Shown here piece by piece: positions 1-8,161 of a stretch of 64,000 bases of DNA. The stretch comes from Fulvimarina uroteuthidis (GTDB taxonomy: Bacteria > Pseudomonadota > Alphaproteobacteria > Rhizobiales > Rhizobiaceae). The translations under genes and the position numbers were made by a program. The stretch lies in NCBI RefSeq assembly GCF_034321785.1, contig NZ_JAXLPB010000003.1:372001-436000 (forward strand). Reading direction: 5' to 3'. Under the pieces are notes generated by a model. It saw only the letters and a program-made list of their open reading frames with translations. It was not told where the DNA came from and ran no database searches. Numbering within the stretch: the stretch's first letter is position 1; the number at the start of each line of letters is the position of its first letter.

Positions 1-182
1 GCCTCGACGTCTTCCTCAACGAGCCGCACGCCGACAAGCGCTTCTACGAGATGGACAATGTCCTCCTGCAGCCGCATCAGGCGTCCGCGACGGTGGAGAC
101 ACGCGCCGACATGGGGCAGCTTCAGCGCGACAATATCGAGGCGTTTCTGGCCGGCAAGCCGCTCCTGACCCCGGTCAACTGA
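1..182 (+). CDS. D-2-hydroxyacid dehydrogenase, C-terminal fragment
   Basis: Only the last 59 residues are in the window; the gene starts left of base 1 and ends with TGA at 180-182. The fragment reads LDVFLNEPH, then QPHQASATVETR, then DNIEAFLAGKPLLTPVN. This is the end of the NAD-binding domain of the D-isomer-specific 2-hydroxyacid dehydrogenases (glyoxylate/hydroxypyruvate reductase group), and the His of QPHQAS fits the family's catalytic histidine. The stop overlaps the end of the convergent DenD-like gene by 8 bases. The exact substrate cannot be told from this fragment; the neighbours suggest sugar-acid catabolism. Confidence 0.85.
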   Translation, partial: LDVFLNEPHADKRFYEMDNVLLQPHQASATVETRADMGQLQRDNIEAFLAGKPLLTPVN

Positions 183-1143
183 CCGCACGCCCGGCGGGCA
201 TGTCGTCCTCCAGATAGTAGCGGATATTGTCCTCGAAGCCGGCATCGGCTTCGAGGCCGAGCGCACGCGCCTTGTCCGCCCTGAAATCCGAGCGCCAGCC
301 CTTGAGGATAGGCTCGATCTCCGGCTGGCTCTCGAAGCGGATGAGCTTTGACGGCGCGTTCCCGGCCACCGCCGTCATCGCATCGATCATCGCGCCGATC
401 GTAAGGCTGCGCCCCGGCATGATCATGCAGCGGTTCTGGCCGAGGTCCGCTTCGGGGATCGCCGCGCCCCTGACGAGGTTTTCCACGCATCGGCGCGGCG
501 ACAGGTAGTAGTGCGGGAAGTCCCGCCCGACCGGACAGATCGCCTCCTGTCCGTTCAGGGGCTCGCGAAAGATCGAGGACATGAAGCTCGACGCGGCGCG
601 GTTGGGCTTTCCCGGCCGCACCGTGATGGTCGGCAGGCGGAAGCCGCGGCCGTCGATGAAACCTTTGCGCGAATAATCGTTGAGGAGAAGTTCGCCGATC
701 GCCTTCTGCGTTCCATAGGAGGTTTGCGGGTTGAGAAAGGTCTCGCCGGTCAGGGGATCGCAGACCTCTCCGCCATAGACCGCGATCGATGAGGTAAAGA
801 CGATCCGCGGTCGCGTGCCGAGATGACGCGCGCGTTCGAGGACGTTGAGGACGCCGTAGAAATTGACGGCCATGCCCTCGTCGAACCGCTCTTCGGCATG
901 GGCGGAGACGACGGCGGCCAACAGGTAGATCATGTCGGTTTCGGCCGTGACGACGGCCGCGAGCGAGGCCGGATCGGCGATGTTGCAGAGGGCGGTCCGC
1001 GCTCCCTCGACCGGCGCGGGTTCGACGATGTCCGCAAGCGTCAGCCCGGTGATCTCGCGCCCGTCCAACGTGCCGTCCCGCACGAGCCGCCGTGCGAGCT
1101 TCTGGCCGATGACGCCGCCACCGCCGATGATCAGAACGTTCAT
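175..1143 (-). CDS. denD: DenD-like NAD-dependent sugar-acid dehydrogenase (extended SDR)
   Basis: This 322-residue extended short-chain dehydrogenase/epimerase has the Rossmann motif GGGGVIGQ at residues 7-14. The SDR catalytic set is visible as Ser118/119 in FTSS and the pair Tyr143-xxx-Lys147 in YGTQK. The overall pattern, including VRPGKPNRAASSF, matches the family of D-erythronate dehydrogenase (DenD). That enzyme oxidises D-erythronate to a 2-oxo acid before a kinase and a decarboxylase act. The neighbouring 2-hydroxyacid and 3-hydroxyacid dehydrogenases fit a four-carbon sugar-acid locus, but no OtnK or OtnC homologue lies in the window. The substrate is therefore inferred; the fold is certain. 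Confidence 0.75.
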   Translation of the reverse strand: MNVLIIGGGGVIGQKLARRLVRDGTLDGREITGLTLADIVEPAPVEGARTALCNIADPASLAAVVTAETDMIYLLAAVVSAHAEERFDEGMAVNFYGVLNVLERARHLGTRPRIVFTSSIAVYGGEVCDPLTGETFLNPQTSYGTQKAIGELLLNDYSRKGFIDGRGFRLPTITVRPGKPNRAASSFMSSIFREPLNGQEAICPVGRDFPHYYLSPRRCVENLVRGAAIPEADLGQNRCMIMPGRSLTIGAMIDAMTAVAGNAPSKLIRFESQPEIEPILKGWRSDFRADKARALGLEADAGFEDNIRYYLEDDMPAGRAVS

Positions 1144-1361
1144 GTCGTCTCCCCGTTGTTTTTGCGCGGGGGCTCGATGGATATCCCCGTTTCCGCGCCC
1201 GGTCCCGGCCGAGAAAGCTGTGCCGGACGGGTCTTCTTAAGGCGTTGCCGCCGATGCTACACCGGTTCGAGGCCGGGGATCCATGTCTGCGAGGGGGTCG
1301 CCGATTCGAAACGACGTCCCATCTCGGGACGATGGGTTACGTCAAAGGGGAGGATCGATCC

Positions 1362-2282
1362 ATGAGCGAACGACCAATCATCGGTTTCATCGGCGTCGGC
1401 TATATGGGCCACGGCATGGCCAAAAACCTGATCGGGAACGGCTATCGGCTCGTCGTGAAGGGCAATCGCAACCGGCAGCCGGTCGAGAGCCTTCTCGCCA
1501 TGGGTGCGAGCGAGGCCGATACCGCGCGTGAGATGGCCGAGCGCTGCGACGTCATCCATCTCTGCCTTTCGAACTCGCCGGAGGTGGAAGCCGTCATGGA
1601 GGGCGAGGACGGGCTTCTGGCCGGCGCCCGCAAGGGGCTCGTCGTCATCGATGCGACGACGGCCGACCCCGCCTCGACGCTTCGGCTTGCCGGGGCGCTT
1701 GCCGAAAAGGGCGCCACGCTCGTCGACGCGCCGCTCGGGCGCACGCCGAAGGAGGCCGAGGCGGGCACGCTCGACTGCATGGTGGGCGGCGCGCCGGAGA
1801 CGTTCGAGGCGGTCAAGCCCATCATCCAGTGCTGGGCCGGGAACATCCGCCATGTCGGGCCGGTCGGGTCCGGCCACAAGATGAAGCTCATCATGAACTT
1901 CATCTCCATGGGCTATGCCGCGCTCTATGCGGAGGCCACGGTGACCGCCGCTAAGGCCGGCATCCATCCCGAGACGGTGCGCGACGTCATCGGTTCGAGC
2001 CGGCTGTCGAACGGCTTCTTCGACACGTTCATGCGCTATGCGGTCGACCGCGACAGGGACGCCCACAAGTTCACCATCGCCAACGCCTCGAAGGATCTGC
2101 GCTATCTCAACGCAATGGCGGCGGCGTTCGATACCGTGGGCGTGATGGCCCCGGCGGCGCGCTATTATTTCGCGCAGGCCGACGCGACCGGAGCAGGCGG
2201 CGACTACGTCCCGATGATCGCCGACCATGTGGCCCGCCTCAACGGCATCGATCTCGCCGAAGAGGTGAAGAAGCCCCGCTGA
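1362..2282 (+). CDS. 3-hydroxyisobutyrate dehydrogenase family oxidoreductase with YihU-like GRT motif
   Basis: A 306-residue beta-hydroxyacid dehydrogenase that reduces or oxidises a small hydroxyacid/semialdehyde with NAD(P). It begins with the Rossmann motif GFIGVGYMGHGMA (8-20), and Lys175 with Asn179 in GHKMKLIMN are the expected catalytic pair. The substrate loop reads DAPLGRTP (122-129) rather than the usual DAPVSGG. A GRT motif at this place is known in the sulfolactaldehyde reductase YihU. ATG at 1362 is chosen because AGGGGAGGA ends 8 bases before it and the Rossmann strand follows at once; an in-frame start at 1245 would add an unrelated tail. Candidates are L-threonate, tartronate-semialdehyde or sulfolactaldehyde reductase. 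Confidence 0.8.
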   Translation: MSERPIIGFIGVGYMGHGMAKNLIGNGYRLVVKGNRNRQPVESLLAMGASEADTAREMAERCDVIHLCLSNSPEVEAVMEGEDGLLAGARKGLVVIDATTADPASTLRLAGALAEKGATLVDAPLGRTPKEAEAGTLDCMVGGAPETFEAVKPIIQCWAGNIRHVGPVGSGHKMKLIMNFISMGYAALYAEATVTAAKAGIHPETVRDVIGSSRLSNGFFDTFMRYAVDRDRDAHKFTIANASKDLRYLNAMAAAFDTVGVMAPAARYYFAQADATGAGGDYVPMIADHVARLNGIDLAEEVKKPR

Positions 2283-2295
2283 CGGAAAACCCTCG

Positions 2296-5013
2296 TCAGG
2301 CGCTTTCGACGAAGCCTTCCAGGACCCGCTTTTGGCCGGCCTTGTCGAAGTCGACGGTGAGCTTGTTGCCGTCGACGAGCGCGACCGTGCCGGGTCCGAA
2401 CTTGAGGTGGAACACCCGGTCGCCGGCATCGAAGCGGCTCTGGTCGGTGGACACCGATTTGGCGACGAGTTCGCCCTCGATCTCGCGCGGACCACCGCGC
2501 CTGGCCGACGCATGGAGCCCGAGCCCCTGGCGGGCGGGCTGGTTGTGGCCACGCCCGGCGCGCGCCCCGGATGCGCCGGCATCATAGTCGATCTCGCGAG
2601 AGCGCCCGCCCGACCAGCCATCGCCGCCGCGCCCGCCCGGCTGGCCGGCGCCGCCTTCGGCAAAACCGGCCTTTGCGGCCTGGGCGCGCCGCCAGCCCGG
2701 GGTCTTGTAGGCCCCCTCGTTGAAGGCGGCCGCGCCGTCCCAGCGCGACGAGCCGTAGGCGCCGAATCCGCCCGCGCCATAGCCGCCATAGGAGGTGTTG
2801 GCTTCCATCACGTCCACATGCGCCTCGGGCAACTCGTCGAGAAAGCGCGAGGGGATCGTCGACTGCCAGAGGCCGTGGATCCGCCGGTTGGAGACGAACC
2901 AGATCTTCACGCGGCGCTTGCCGCGGGTGATGCCGACATAGGCAAGACGCCGTTCTTCCTCGAGACCCGAACGCCCGCCTTCGTCGAGCGAACGCTGGTG
3001 GGGAAACAGCCCTTCCTCCCAGCCTGGCAGAAAGACGGTCTCGAATTCGAGCCCCTTGGCCGAATGGAGCGTCATGATCGAGACCGCGTCCATCTCCGCG
3101 TTCTGTTCGGTGTCCATGACGAGCGCGACATGTTCGAGGAACGAGGGCAGGGACTCGTATTCCTCCATCGAGCGGATCAGCTCCTTCAAATTCTCGAGCC
3201 GGCCCGGCGCTTCGGCGGACCGGTCGTTCTGCCACATCTCGGTGTAGCCGCTCTCTTCGAGGATCTGTTCAGCCAGTTCCGTGTGCTTGGTGTTCGGCAG
3301 GAGCTCCGACCAGCGCAGGAAATCGGTGACGACCCGGCGCAAGGTGTTGCGCGGCTTGGGCTTCAGCTCCTCGGTCTCGACCATCTGCATGGCCGCCGCG
3401 ATCAGCGGCACACCTCTGGCGCGGGCATAGTCGTGCAGCAGGCGGATGGTCGCGTCACCGAGCCCGCGCTTGGGGGTGTTGACGATCCGCTCGAAGGCGA
3501 GATCGTCGGCCGGCTGGCACACGCATCGGAAATAGGCCATCGCATCGCGAATCTCCATCCGCTCGTAGAAGCGCGGGCCGCCGATGACGCGGTAGTTGAG
3601 GCCCATGGTGACGAACCGGTCCTCGAAGGTGCGCATCTGGAACGAGGCCCGCACGAGGATCGCCATGTCGTTGAGGTCATGATCCTCGCGGCGCTGAAGA
3701 TCCTCGATCGCCTCGCCGATGGCGCGGGCCTCCTCCTCCGAATCCCAGCCGGCATTGACTTCCACCTTCGGATCGTCGGGATCGGGATGATCGGTGAAGA
3801 GGGTCTTGCCGAGCCGGTCCTCATTGTGGCCGATGAGATGGGAGGCAGCCCCGAGAATATGGCCCGTCGAGCGGTAGTTGCGTTCGAGCCGGATGACGGT
3901 CGCGCCGGGAAAGTCCTTGTCGAAGCGCAGGATATTGTCCACCTCCGCCCCGCGCCAGCCATAGATCGACTGGTCGTCGTCGCCGACGCAGCAGATGTTG
4001 ATCCGCGGCGGCTGTCCCTTTCGGTCCACCGCACGGCCCGCATCGTCGGACCCGGCGGGCGGGCTGCCTTCCGCTGCTTCGGCGGGCGAAGCCTCGTCGT
4101 CCCACATGCCGTCATGGGCGTCGGGATCGTCGTCGATCGCGCGCGGACCCGTATCGTCGAACGGATCGGTCTCGCCTTCGCCGCCCGTCGCGGTCTGCAA
4201 GGCCGAGCGCTGCGCGAGCAGGCGCAGCCAGAGATATTGGGCGACGTTGGTGTCCTGGTACTCGTCCACCAGAATGTAGCGGAAGCGGCGGTGATAGTCG
4301 GCCAGGACGTCGGGATGGGCGCGGAAGATCGCGATCGGGTGCATCAGGAGATCGCCGAAATCGCACGCATTGAGGCTCTTCAGCCGGTCCTGGTAGGCCT
4401 TGTAGAGTTCGCGGCCCTTGCCGTTGCCGAACGCACGGGCGTCGCCTTCGGGAATGTTGGCGGGCTCCAGGCCCTTGTTCTTCCATGCGTCCAGCATGTT
4501 GGCGAAGGTGCGGGCCGGCCAGCGCTTGTCGTCGAGATTTTCCGCCTGGATCAGCTGCTTGATCAGGCGGATCTGGTCGTCGGTGTCGAGGATCGTGAAG
4601 TTCGACTTCAGCCCGACGAGTTCGGCATGCCGGCGCAGGATCTTCACGCCGATGGAGTGGAACGTGCCGAGCCACGGCATGCCTTCCACCTGGCCGCCCA
4701 GAAGCAGGCCGATCCGCGTCTTCATCTCGCGCGCGGCCTTGTTGGTGAACGTCACCGCCAGGATCTGGCTCGGCCATGCGCGTCCGGTGGACACGATGTG
4801 CGCGATGCGGGTGGTCAGAACCCGGGTCTTTCCGGTGCCGGCCCCGGCCAGAACGAGAACCGGCCCTTCCGTCGTTTCGACGGCGGCGCGCTGTTCGGGG
4901 TTGAGGCCGGCCAGATAGTCCGGGCTCTGGCTGCCGCGCGCGGCCATGGCCCGGGCGGCGATGCTGCCGGGTTTGGGTGCGCTTCGGGGCGTCGATTCGT
5001 CGAAATCCGTCAT
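2296..5013 (-). CDS. uvrD: UvrD/PcrA-type DNA helicase
   Basis: A 905-residue superfamily 1A 3'-5' DNA helicase, acting in nucleotide-excision and mismatch repair and in removing proteins from DNA. It has Walker A GAGTGKT at 57-63, TFTNKAAREMK, motif II VDEYQDTN, motif III VGDDDQSIYGWRGA, LERNYRST, LHSAKGLEFETVFLPG and the C-terminal VGITRGKR motif. An acidic linker of about 80 residues rich in Asp, Glu and Pro sits between motifs II and III. The C-terminal 150 residues are Gly/Ala/Arg-rich and end in a small beta domain (KFGPGTVALVDG), as in other alphaproteobacterial UvrD proteins. It is a monocistronic gene, convergent with the upstream dehydrogenase. Confidence 0.93.
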   Translation of the reverse strand: MTDFDESTPRSAPKPGSIAARAMAARGSQSPDYLAGLNPEQRAAVETTEGPVLVLAGAGTGKTRVLTTRIAHIVSTGRAWPSQILAVTFTNKAAREMKTRIGLLLGGQVEGMPWLGTFHSIGVKILRRHAELVGLKSNFTILDTDDQIRLIKQLIQAENLDDKRWPARTFANMLDAWKNKGLEPANIPEGDARAFGNGKGRELYKAYQDRLKSLNACDFGDLLMHPIAIFRAHPDVLADYHRRFRYILVDEYQDTNVAQYLWLRLLAQRSALQTATGGEGETDPFDDTGPRAIDDDPDAHDGMWDDEASPAEAAEGSPPAGSDDAGRAVDRKGQPPRINICCVGDDDQSIYGWRGAEVDNILRFDKDFPGATVIRLERNYRSTGHILGAASHLIGHNEDRLGKTLFTDHPDPDDPKVEVNAGWDSEEEARAIGEAIEDLQRREDHDLNDMAILVRASFQMRTFEDRFVTMGLNYRVIGGPRFYERMEIRDAMAYFRCVCQPADDLAFERIVNTPKRGLGDATIRLLHDYARARGVPLIAAAMQMVETEELKPKPRNTLRRVVTDFLRWSELLPNTKHTELAEQILEESGYTEMWQNDRSAEAPGRLENLKELIRSMEEYESLPSFLEHVALVMDTEQNAEMDAVSIMTLHSAKGLEFETVFLPGWEEGLFPHQRSLDEGGRSGLEEERRLAYVGITRGKRRVKIWFVSNRRIHGLWQSTIPSRFLDELPEAHVDVMEANTSYGGYGAGGFGAYGSSRWDGAAAFNEGAYKTPGWRRAQAAKAGFAEGGAGQPGGRGGDGWSGGRSREIDYDAGASGARAGRGHNQPARQGLGLHASARRGGPREIEGELVAKSVSTDQSRFDAGDRVFHLKFGPGTVALVDGNKLTVDFDKAGQKRVLEGFVESA

Positions 5014-5258
5014 GGGCCTTAACTAATCCCATGCGCCTGAGAACACTAGAGTTCGAAACTGTCGCGCATTGCGATGGGCTTACATCGCGCGACGGTGATC
5101 GCCTTTTGCCCCCCGGCCGACCCGGCGACCTTCGCCGACCCGGGCACGGGTGGCGCGGCCTAGCCGATATTTGCCGGCACCGCGGCAAAACCGGTTTCCC
5201 CTTTGATGTGTCATGATCTAGTAACGAACCGCTTGGGCGTGAAGCGAGGGATCGGTCG

Positions 5259-6080
5259 GTGCAGAAGACGGTTGAGACGAGGAACACGGCATCGGGCGAT
5301 CCGGCGCGGCTTCTGGAGCTTCGCGCCAAGATCGACGCGATCGACGAATCGGTTCATCGACTTTTGATGCAGCGCGCGAGCGTGATCGATGCGCTGATCG
5401 AGGTGAAGGGCACGGTGCGCGACGGCGCGGCGTTCAGGCCGGGCCGCGAGGCGTCCATGATGCGGGAGATCGCGGCGCGCCACCAGGGTCATCTTCCAAT
5501 CGCGACCATCGAACATTTCTGGCGCGAGATCATCTCCACCTTCACCCACCTCCAGGCGCCCTACGAGGTCGTCACCTGCCCGTTCGAGGGCGATCTGGTC
5601 GCCTCCGTCGAGACGGCGCGATTCTATTTCGGATTTACCGTGCCGGTGACTCTCGCGGACGCCACGCAGGACGTGGTGGCGCGGATCGAGGAGGGCGGGG
5701 ACCGGCTTGGCGTCCTGCCGCTCGACGGGCTCCATCCATGGTGGCAGGGCCTGCGAAACGCCGCGATCGTCTGCGCCCTGCCGTTCATCGACACCGAGGA
5801 TCATCCGATCGCGAAACGTGCCGTGGTGATCGCGCCCCCGCTCGCCGATCCGGTGACGCCCGAGATCGGTTGCTGGCGCGTCGACGGTCTCAAGGCGATG
5901 GCGGGCGGCGGCGAGGACATGACGATCCTTGCCCAGGCCCCCTACGGCACCGGACTGTTCAGTGCGCTGATCGCGACGCGGCACGAGGAAAGGGCGATCC
6001 GGACCGCGCTTGGCGAAGGCATCGATCTGGCACAGATCGGCGGGTTTGCGCCGCCGCTCCACTGGCCCTATTCAGGGTAA
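5259..6080 (+). CDS. Chorismate mutase with C-terminal prephenate-dehydratase-like region
   Basis: A 273-residue protein with an AroQ-type chorismate mutase domain at about 17-100 (LRAKIDAIDESVHRLLMQRA, then VKG and FWREIISTF). It would convert chorismate to prephenate. The remaining 170 residues carry DRLGVLPLDG, which resembles the periplasmic-binding-like fold of prephenate dehydratase, but the dehydratase Thr-Arg-Phe motif is not visible. The start is GTG at 5259, preceded by AAGCGAGGG. It heads a tight rightward cluster with hisC and tyrC, and hisC starts 42 bases after its stop. It therefore probably feeds prephenate to aminotransferase and dehydrogenase in tyrosine synthesis. Confidence 0.82.
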   Translation: MQKTVETRNTASGDPARLLELRAKIDAIDESVHRLLMQRASVIDALIEVKGTVRDGAAFRPGREASMMREIAARHQGHLPIATIEHFWREIISTFTHLQAPYEVVTCPFEGDLVASVETARFYFGFTVPVTLADATQDVVARIEEGGDRLGVLPLDGLHPWWQGLRNAAIVCALPFIDTEDHPIAKRAVVIAPPLADPVTPEIGCWRVDGLKAMAGGGEDMTILAQAPYGTGLFSALIATRHEERAIRTALGEGIDLAQIGGFAPPLHWPYSG

Positions 6081-6122
6081 GATTTCGACCCCGACCTTTC
6101 TCCATTCGAAAAGCCGACCCCC

Positions 6123-7211
6123 ATGCGACCCGAACCCAATTCCGGCATTCTCGACATCGAGCCTTATGTTCCGGGCAAGAGCAAGGCGCCCGAAGGCGTG
6201 ACGCTGCACAAGCTCTCCTCCAACGAGACCCCGCTGGGCGCGTCTCCCAAGGCGATCGAGGCGGCGCACGCGGCTTTGCGCGCGCTCGAGGTCTATCCCG
6301 ACGGTCAGGCGAGCGCGCTGAGGGCGGCGATCGCCGAGGTGCACGGGCTTCGCCCCCAGAACATTCTGTGCGGCAACGGTTCCGACGAGCTTCTCGGGCT
6401 TCTGTGCCAGTGCTTTCTCGCGCCCGGCGACGAGGCGATCCACTCCGAGCACGGGTTCCTCGTTTACAACATCCAGATCCGGGCGCGCGGCGCGGTGCCG
6501 ATCGTCGCGCCGGAGGTCGATGCCACGGCCGACGTCGACGCGATCCTCGAACGGGTCGGCGAGAAGACGAAGCTCGTCTTCCTCGCCAATCCCAACAATC
6601 CGACCGGCACCTATCTACCGTTCGACGAGGTGAGACGGCTGCATGCCGGTCTTCCGAAATCGACGATCCTCGTTCTCGACGCGGCCTATGCCGAATATGT
6701 CCGGCGCAACGATTATGCCTCGGGGATCGAACTCGTGTCCGAGGCGGAGAACGTCGTCATGACGCGAACCTTCTCCAAGATCTACGGTCTTGCGGCCCTG
6801 CGGATCGGCTGGATGTACGCACCGGAGGCGATCGTCTCGGTGCTCGACCGGGTGCGCGGTCCGTTCAATCTCAACGCCGCCGCGATCGCGGCGGGCGCCG
6901 CGGCCATCATGGATCGGGCCTTTGTCGAAAAGGCGGCCGACCACAATGCGCACTGGCTGGACTGGACGACCCGCGAGCTGGAAGCGCTCGGGCTGCGGGT
7001 GACGCCCAGCGTGGGAAATTTCATCCTCGTGCACTTTCCGGACGGGGACGGCCGCACCGCAGCCGATGCCGATGCCTATCTCACGGCCAGAGGCTACATT
7101 CTGCGCCGCGTGACCGGCTATGGCTTTCCCAATGCGCTCAGAATGTCGATCGGCACGGAAGAGGCCAATCGCGGCGTCGTCGATCATCTCGCGGCGTTTC
7201 TGGGAGCGTAG
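6123..7211 (+). CDS. hisC: Histidinol-phosphate aminotransferase family (HisC/aromatic aminotransferase)
   Basis: A 362-residue fold-type I PLP aminotransferase. It has SSNETPLGAS near residue 32, NPNNPTG at 156-162, and the Schiff-base Lys219 in RTFSKIYGLAALRIGW. It ends 2 bases before tyrC and follows the chorismate mutase gene. In this order of genes, common in Hyphomicrobiales, the enzyme is annotated as histidinol-phosphate aminotransferase. The context suggests it also, or mainly, transaminates prephenate or 4-hydroxyphenylpyruvate. Length and motifs are normal for the family; the substrate preference cannot be read from sequence. Confidence 0.88.
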   Translation: MRPEPNSGILDIEPYVPGKSKAPEGVTLHKLSSNETPLGASPKAIEAAHAALRALEVYPDGQASALRAAIAEVHGLRPQNILCGNGSDELLGLLCQCFLAPGDEAIHSEHGFLVYNIQIRARGAVPIVAPEVDATADVDAILERVGEKTKLVFLANPNNPTGTYLPFDEVRRLHAGLPKSTILVLDAAYAEYVRRNDYASGIELVSEAENVVMTRTFSKIYGLAALRIGWMYAPEAIVSVLDRVRGPFNLNAAAIAAGAAAIMDRAFVEKAADHNAHWLDWTTRELEALGLRVTPSVGNFILVHFPDGDGRTAADADAYLTARGYILRRVTGYGFPNALRMSIGTEEANRGVVDHLAAFLGA

Positions 7212-7213
7212 CC

Positions 7214-8155
7214 ATGAGCGACGACTTTTCTCCGTTCGGCCGGCTGGCGCTGATCGGCATCGGCCTGATCGGTTCGTCGATCGCGATCAATGCGAAGGCG
7301 CGCGGGCTCGCCAGGCATATCGCGATCTCGACGCGCAGTGCGCAGACCCTTGCGCGGGCCGAGGAACTCGGCCTGGGCGACAGCTATCACCGCGATGCGG
7401 CAGAGGCGGTGAGGGATGCCGATCTCGTCATCCTGTGCGTTCCCGTCGGATCCGTCGGCGCGGTGACCCAGCATATCGCAAACGATCTGAAGCCGGGTTC
7501 GATCCTGTCCGACGTCGGATCGGTCAAGGGCTCGATCGTCGCGCAGATGTCGCCCCATGTGCCCGAGGGCGTGCATCTGGTGCCGGCCCACCCGATCGCC
7601 GGCACCGAGCAGTCCGGACCGGATGCGGGCTTTCTCGAACTTTTCGAGAAACGCTGGTGCATTCTGACGCCGATCGAGGGCTCGAACATGGCGGCCGTCG
7701 CGCGGCTCAAGGCGTTCTGGGAAGCCTGCGGTTCGGACGTGGAGGAGATGGCGGCCGACCATCACGATCTGGTTCTGGCGATCACCAGTCACCTGCCGCA
7801 TCTCATCGCCTACAACATCGTGGGCACGGCCTACGATCTGGAGGAGGTCACCCAGTCCGAGGTGGTGAAATATTCCGCGTCCGGCTTTCGCGATTTCACC
7901 CGTCTGGCATCGTCCGATCCCACCATGTGGCGCGATGTGTTCCTCAACAATCGCGAGGCGACGCTCGAAATGCTCGCCCGTTTTTCGGAGGATCTGTCGA
8001 CCCTTCAGCGGGCCATTCGCGACGGCCGGGGCGAGCAGCTCTTCGAGACCTTCACCAAGACCCGCGCCATCCGCCGCCAGATCATCGAGGCGGGCCAGGA
8101 AACCGCGAAGCCGAATTTCGGTCGCAACAAGCCGCCGAAGAAGTGGGAGGGCTGA
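7214..8155 (+). CDS. tyrC: Prephenate/arogenate dehydrogenase
   Basis: A 313-residue cytosolic enzyme that oxidatively decarboxylates prephenate or arogenate in tyrosine synthesis. The NAD-binding motif LIGIGLIGSS lies at 13-22. It also shows DLVILCVPVG, LSDVGSVKG, the family's PAHPIAGTEQSGP motif with its active-site His, and the helical ITSHLPHLIAYN region. The ATG at 7214 sits two bases after the hisC stop, so the pair is surely co-transcribed. The C-terminus (KPNFGRNKPPKKWEG) is basic and typical of rhizobial members. The gene is convergent with the MFS gene on its right, with 6 bases between them. Confidence 0.92.
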   Translation: MSDDFSPFGRLALIGIGLIGSSIAINAKARGLARHIAISTRSAQTLARAEELGLGDSYHRDAAEAVRDADLVILCVPVGSVGAVTQHIANDLKPGSILSDVGSVKGSIVAQMSPHVPEGVHLVPAHPIAGTEQSGPDAGFLELFEKRWCILTPIEGSNMAAVARLKAFWEACGSDVEEMAADHHDLVLAITSHLPHLIAYNIVGTAYDLEEVTQSEVVKYSASGFRDFTRLASSDPTMWRDVFLNNREATLEMLARFSEDLSTLQRAIRDGRGEQLFETFTKTRAIRRQIIEAGQETAKPNFGRNKPPKKWEG

Positions 8156-8161
8156 AGGCCC

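Noticed and set aside
2332..5022. 896-codon open frame on the plus strand opposite uvrD
   Set aside because: It is the antisense shadow of a strongly supported helicase; its product is Arg/Gly/Asp-rich with no domain. High G+C codon bias keeps the opposite frame open.
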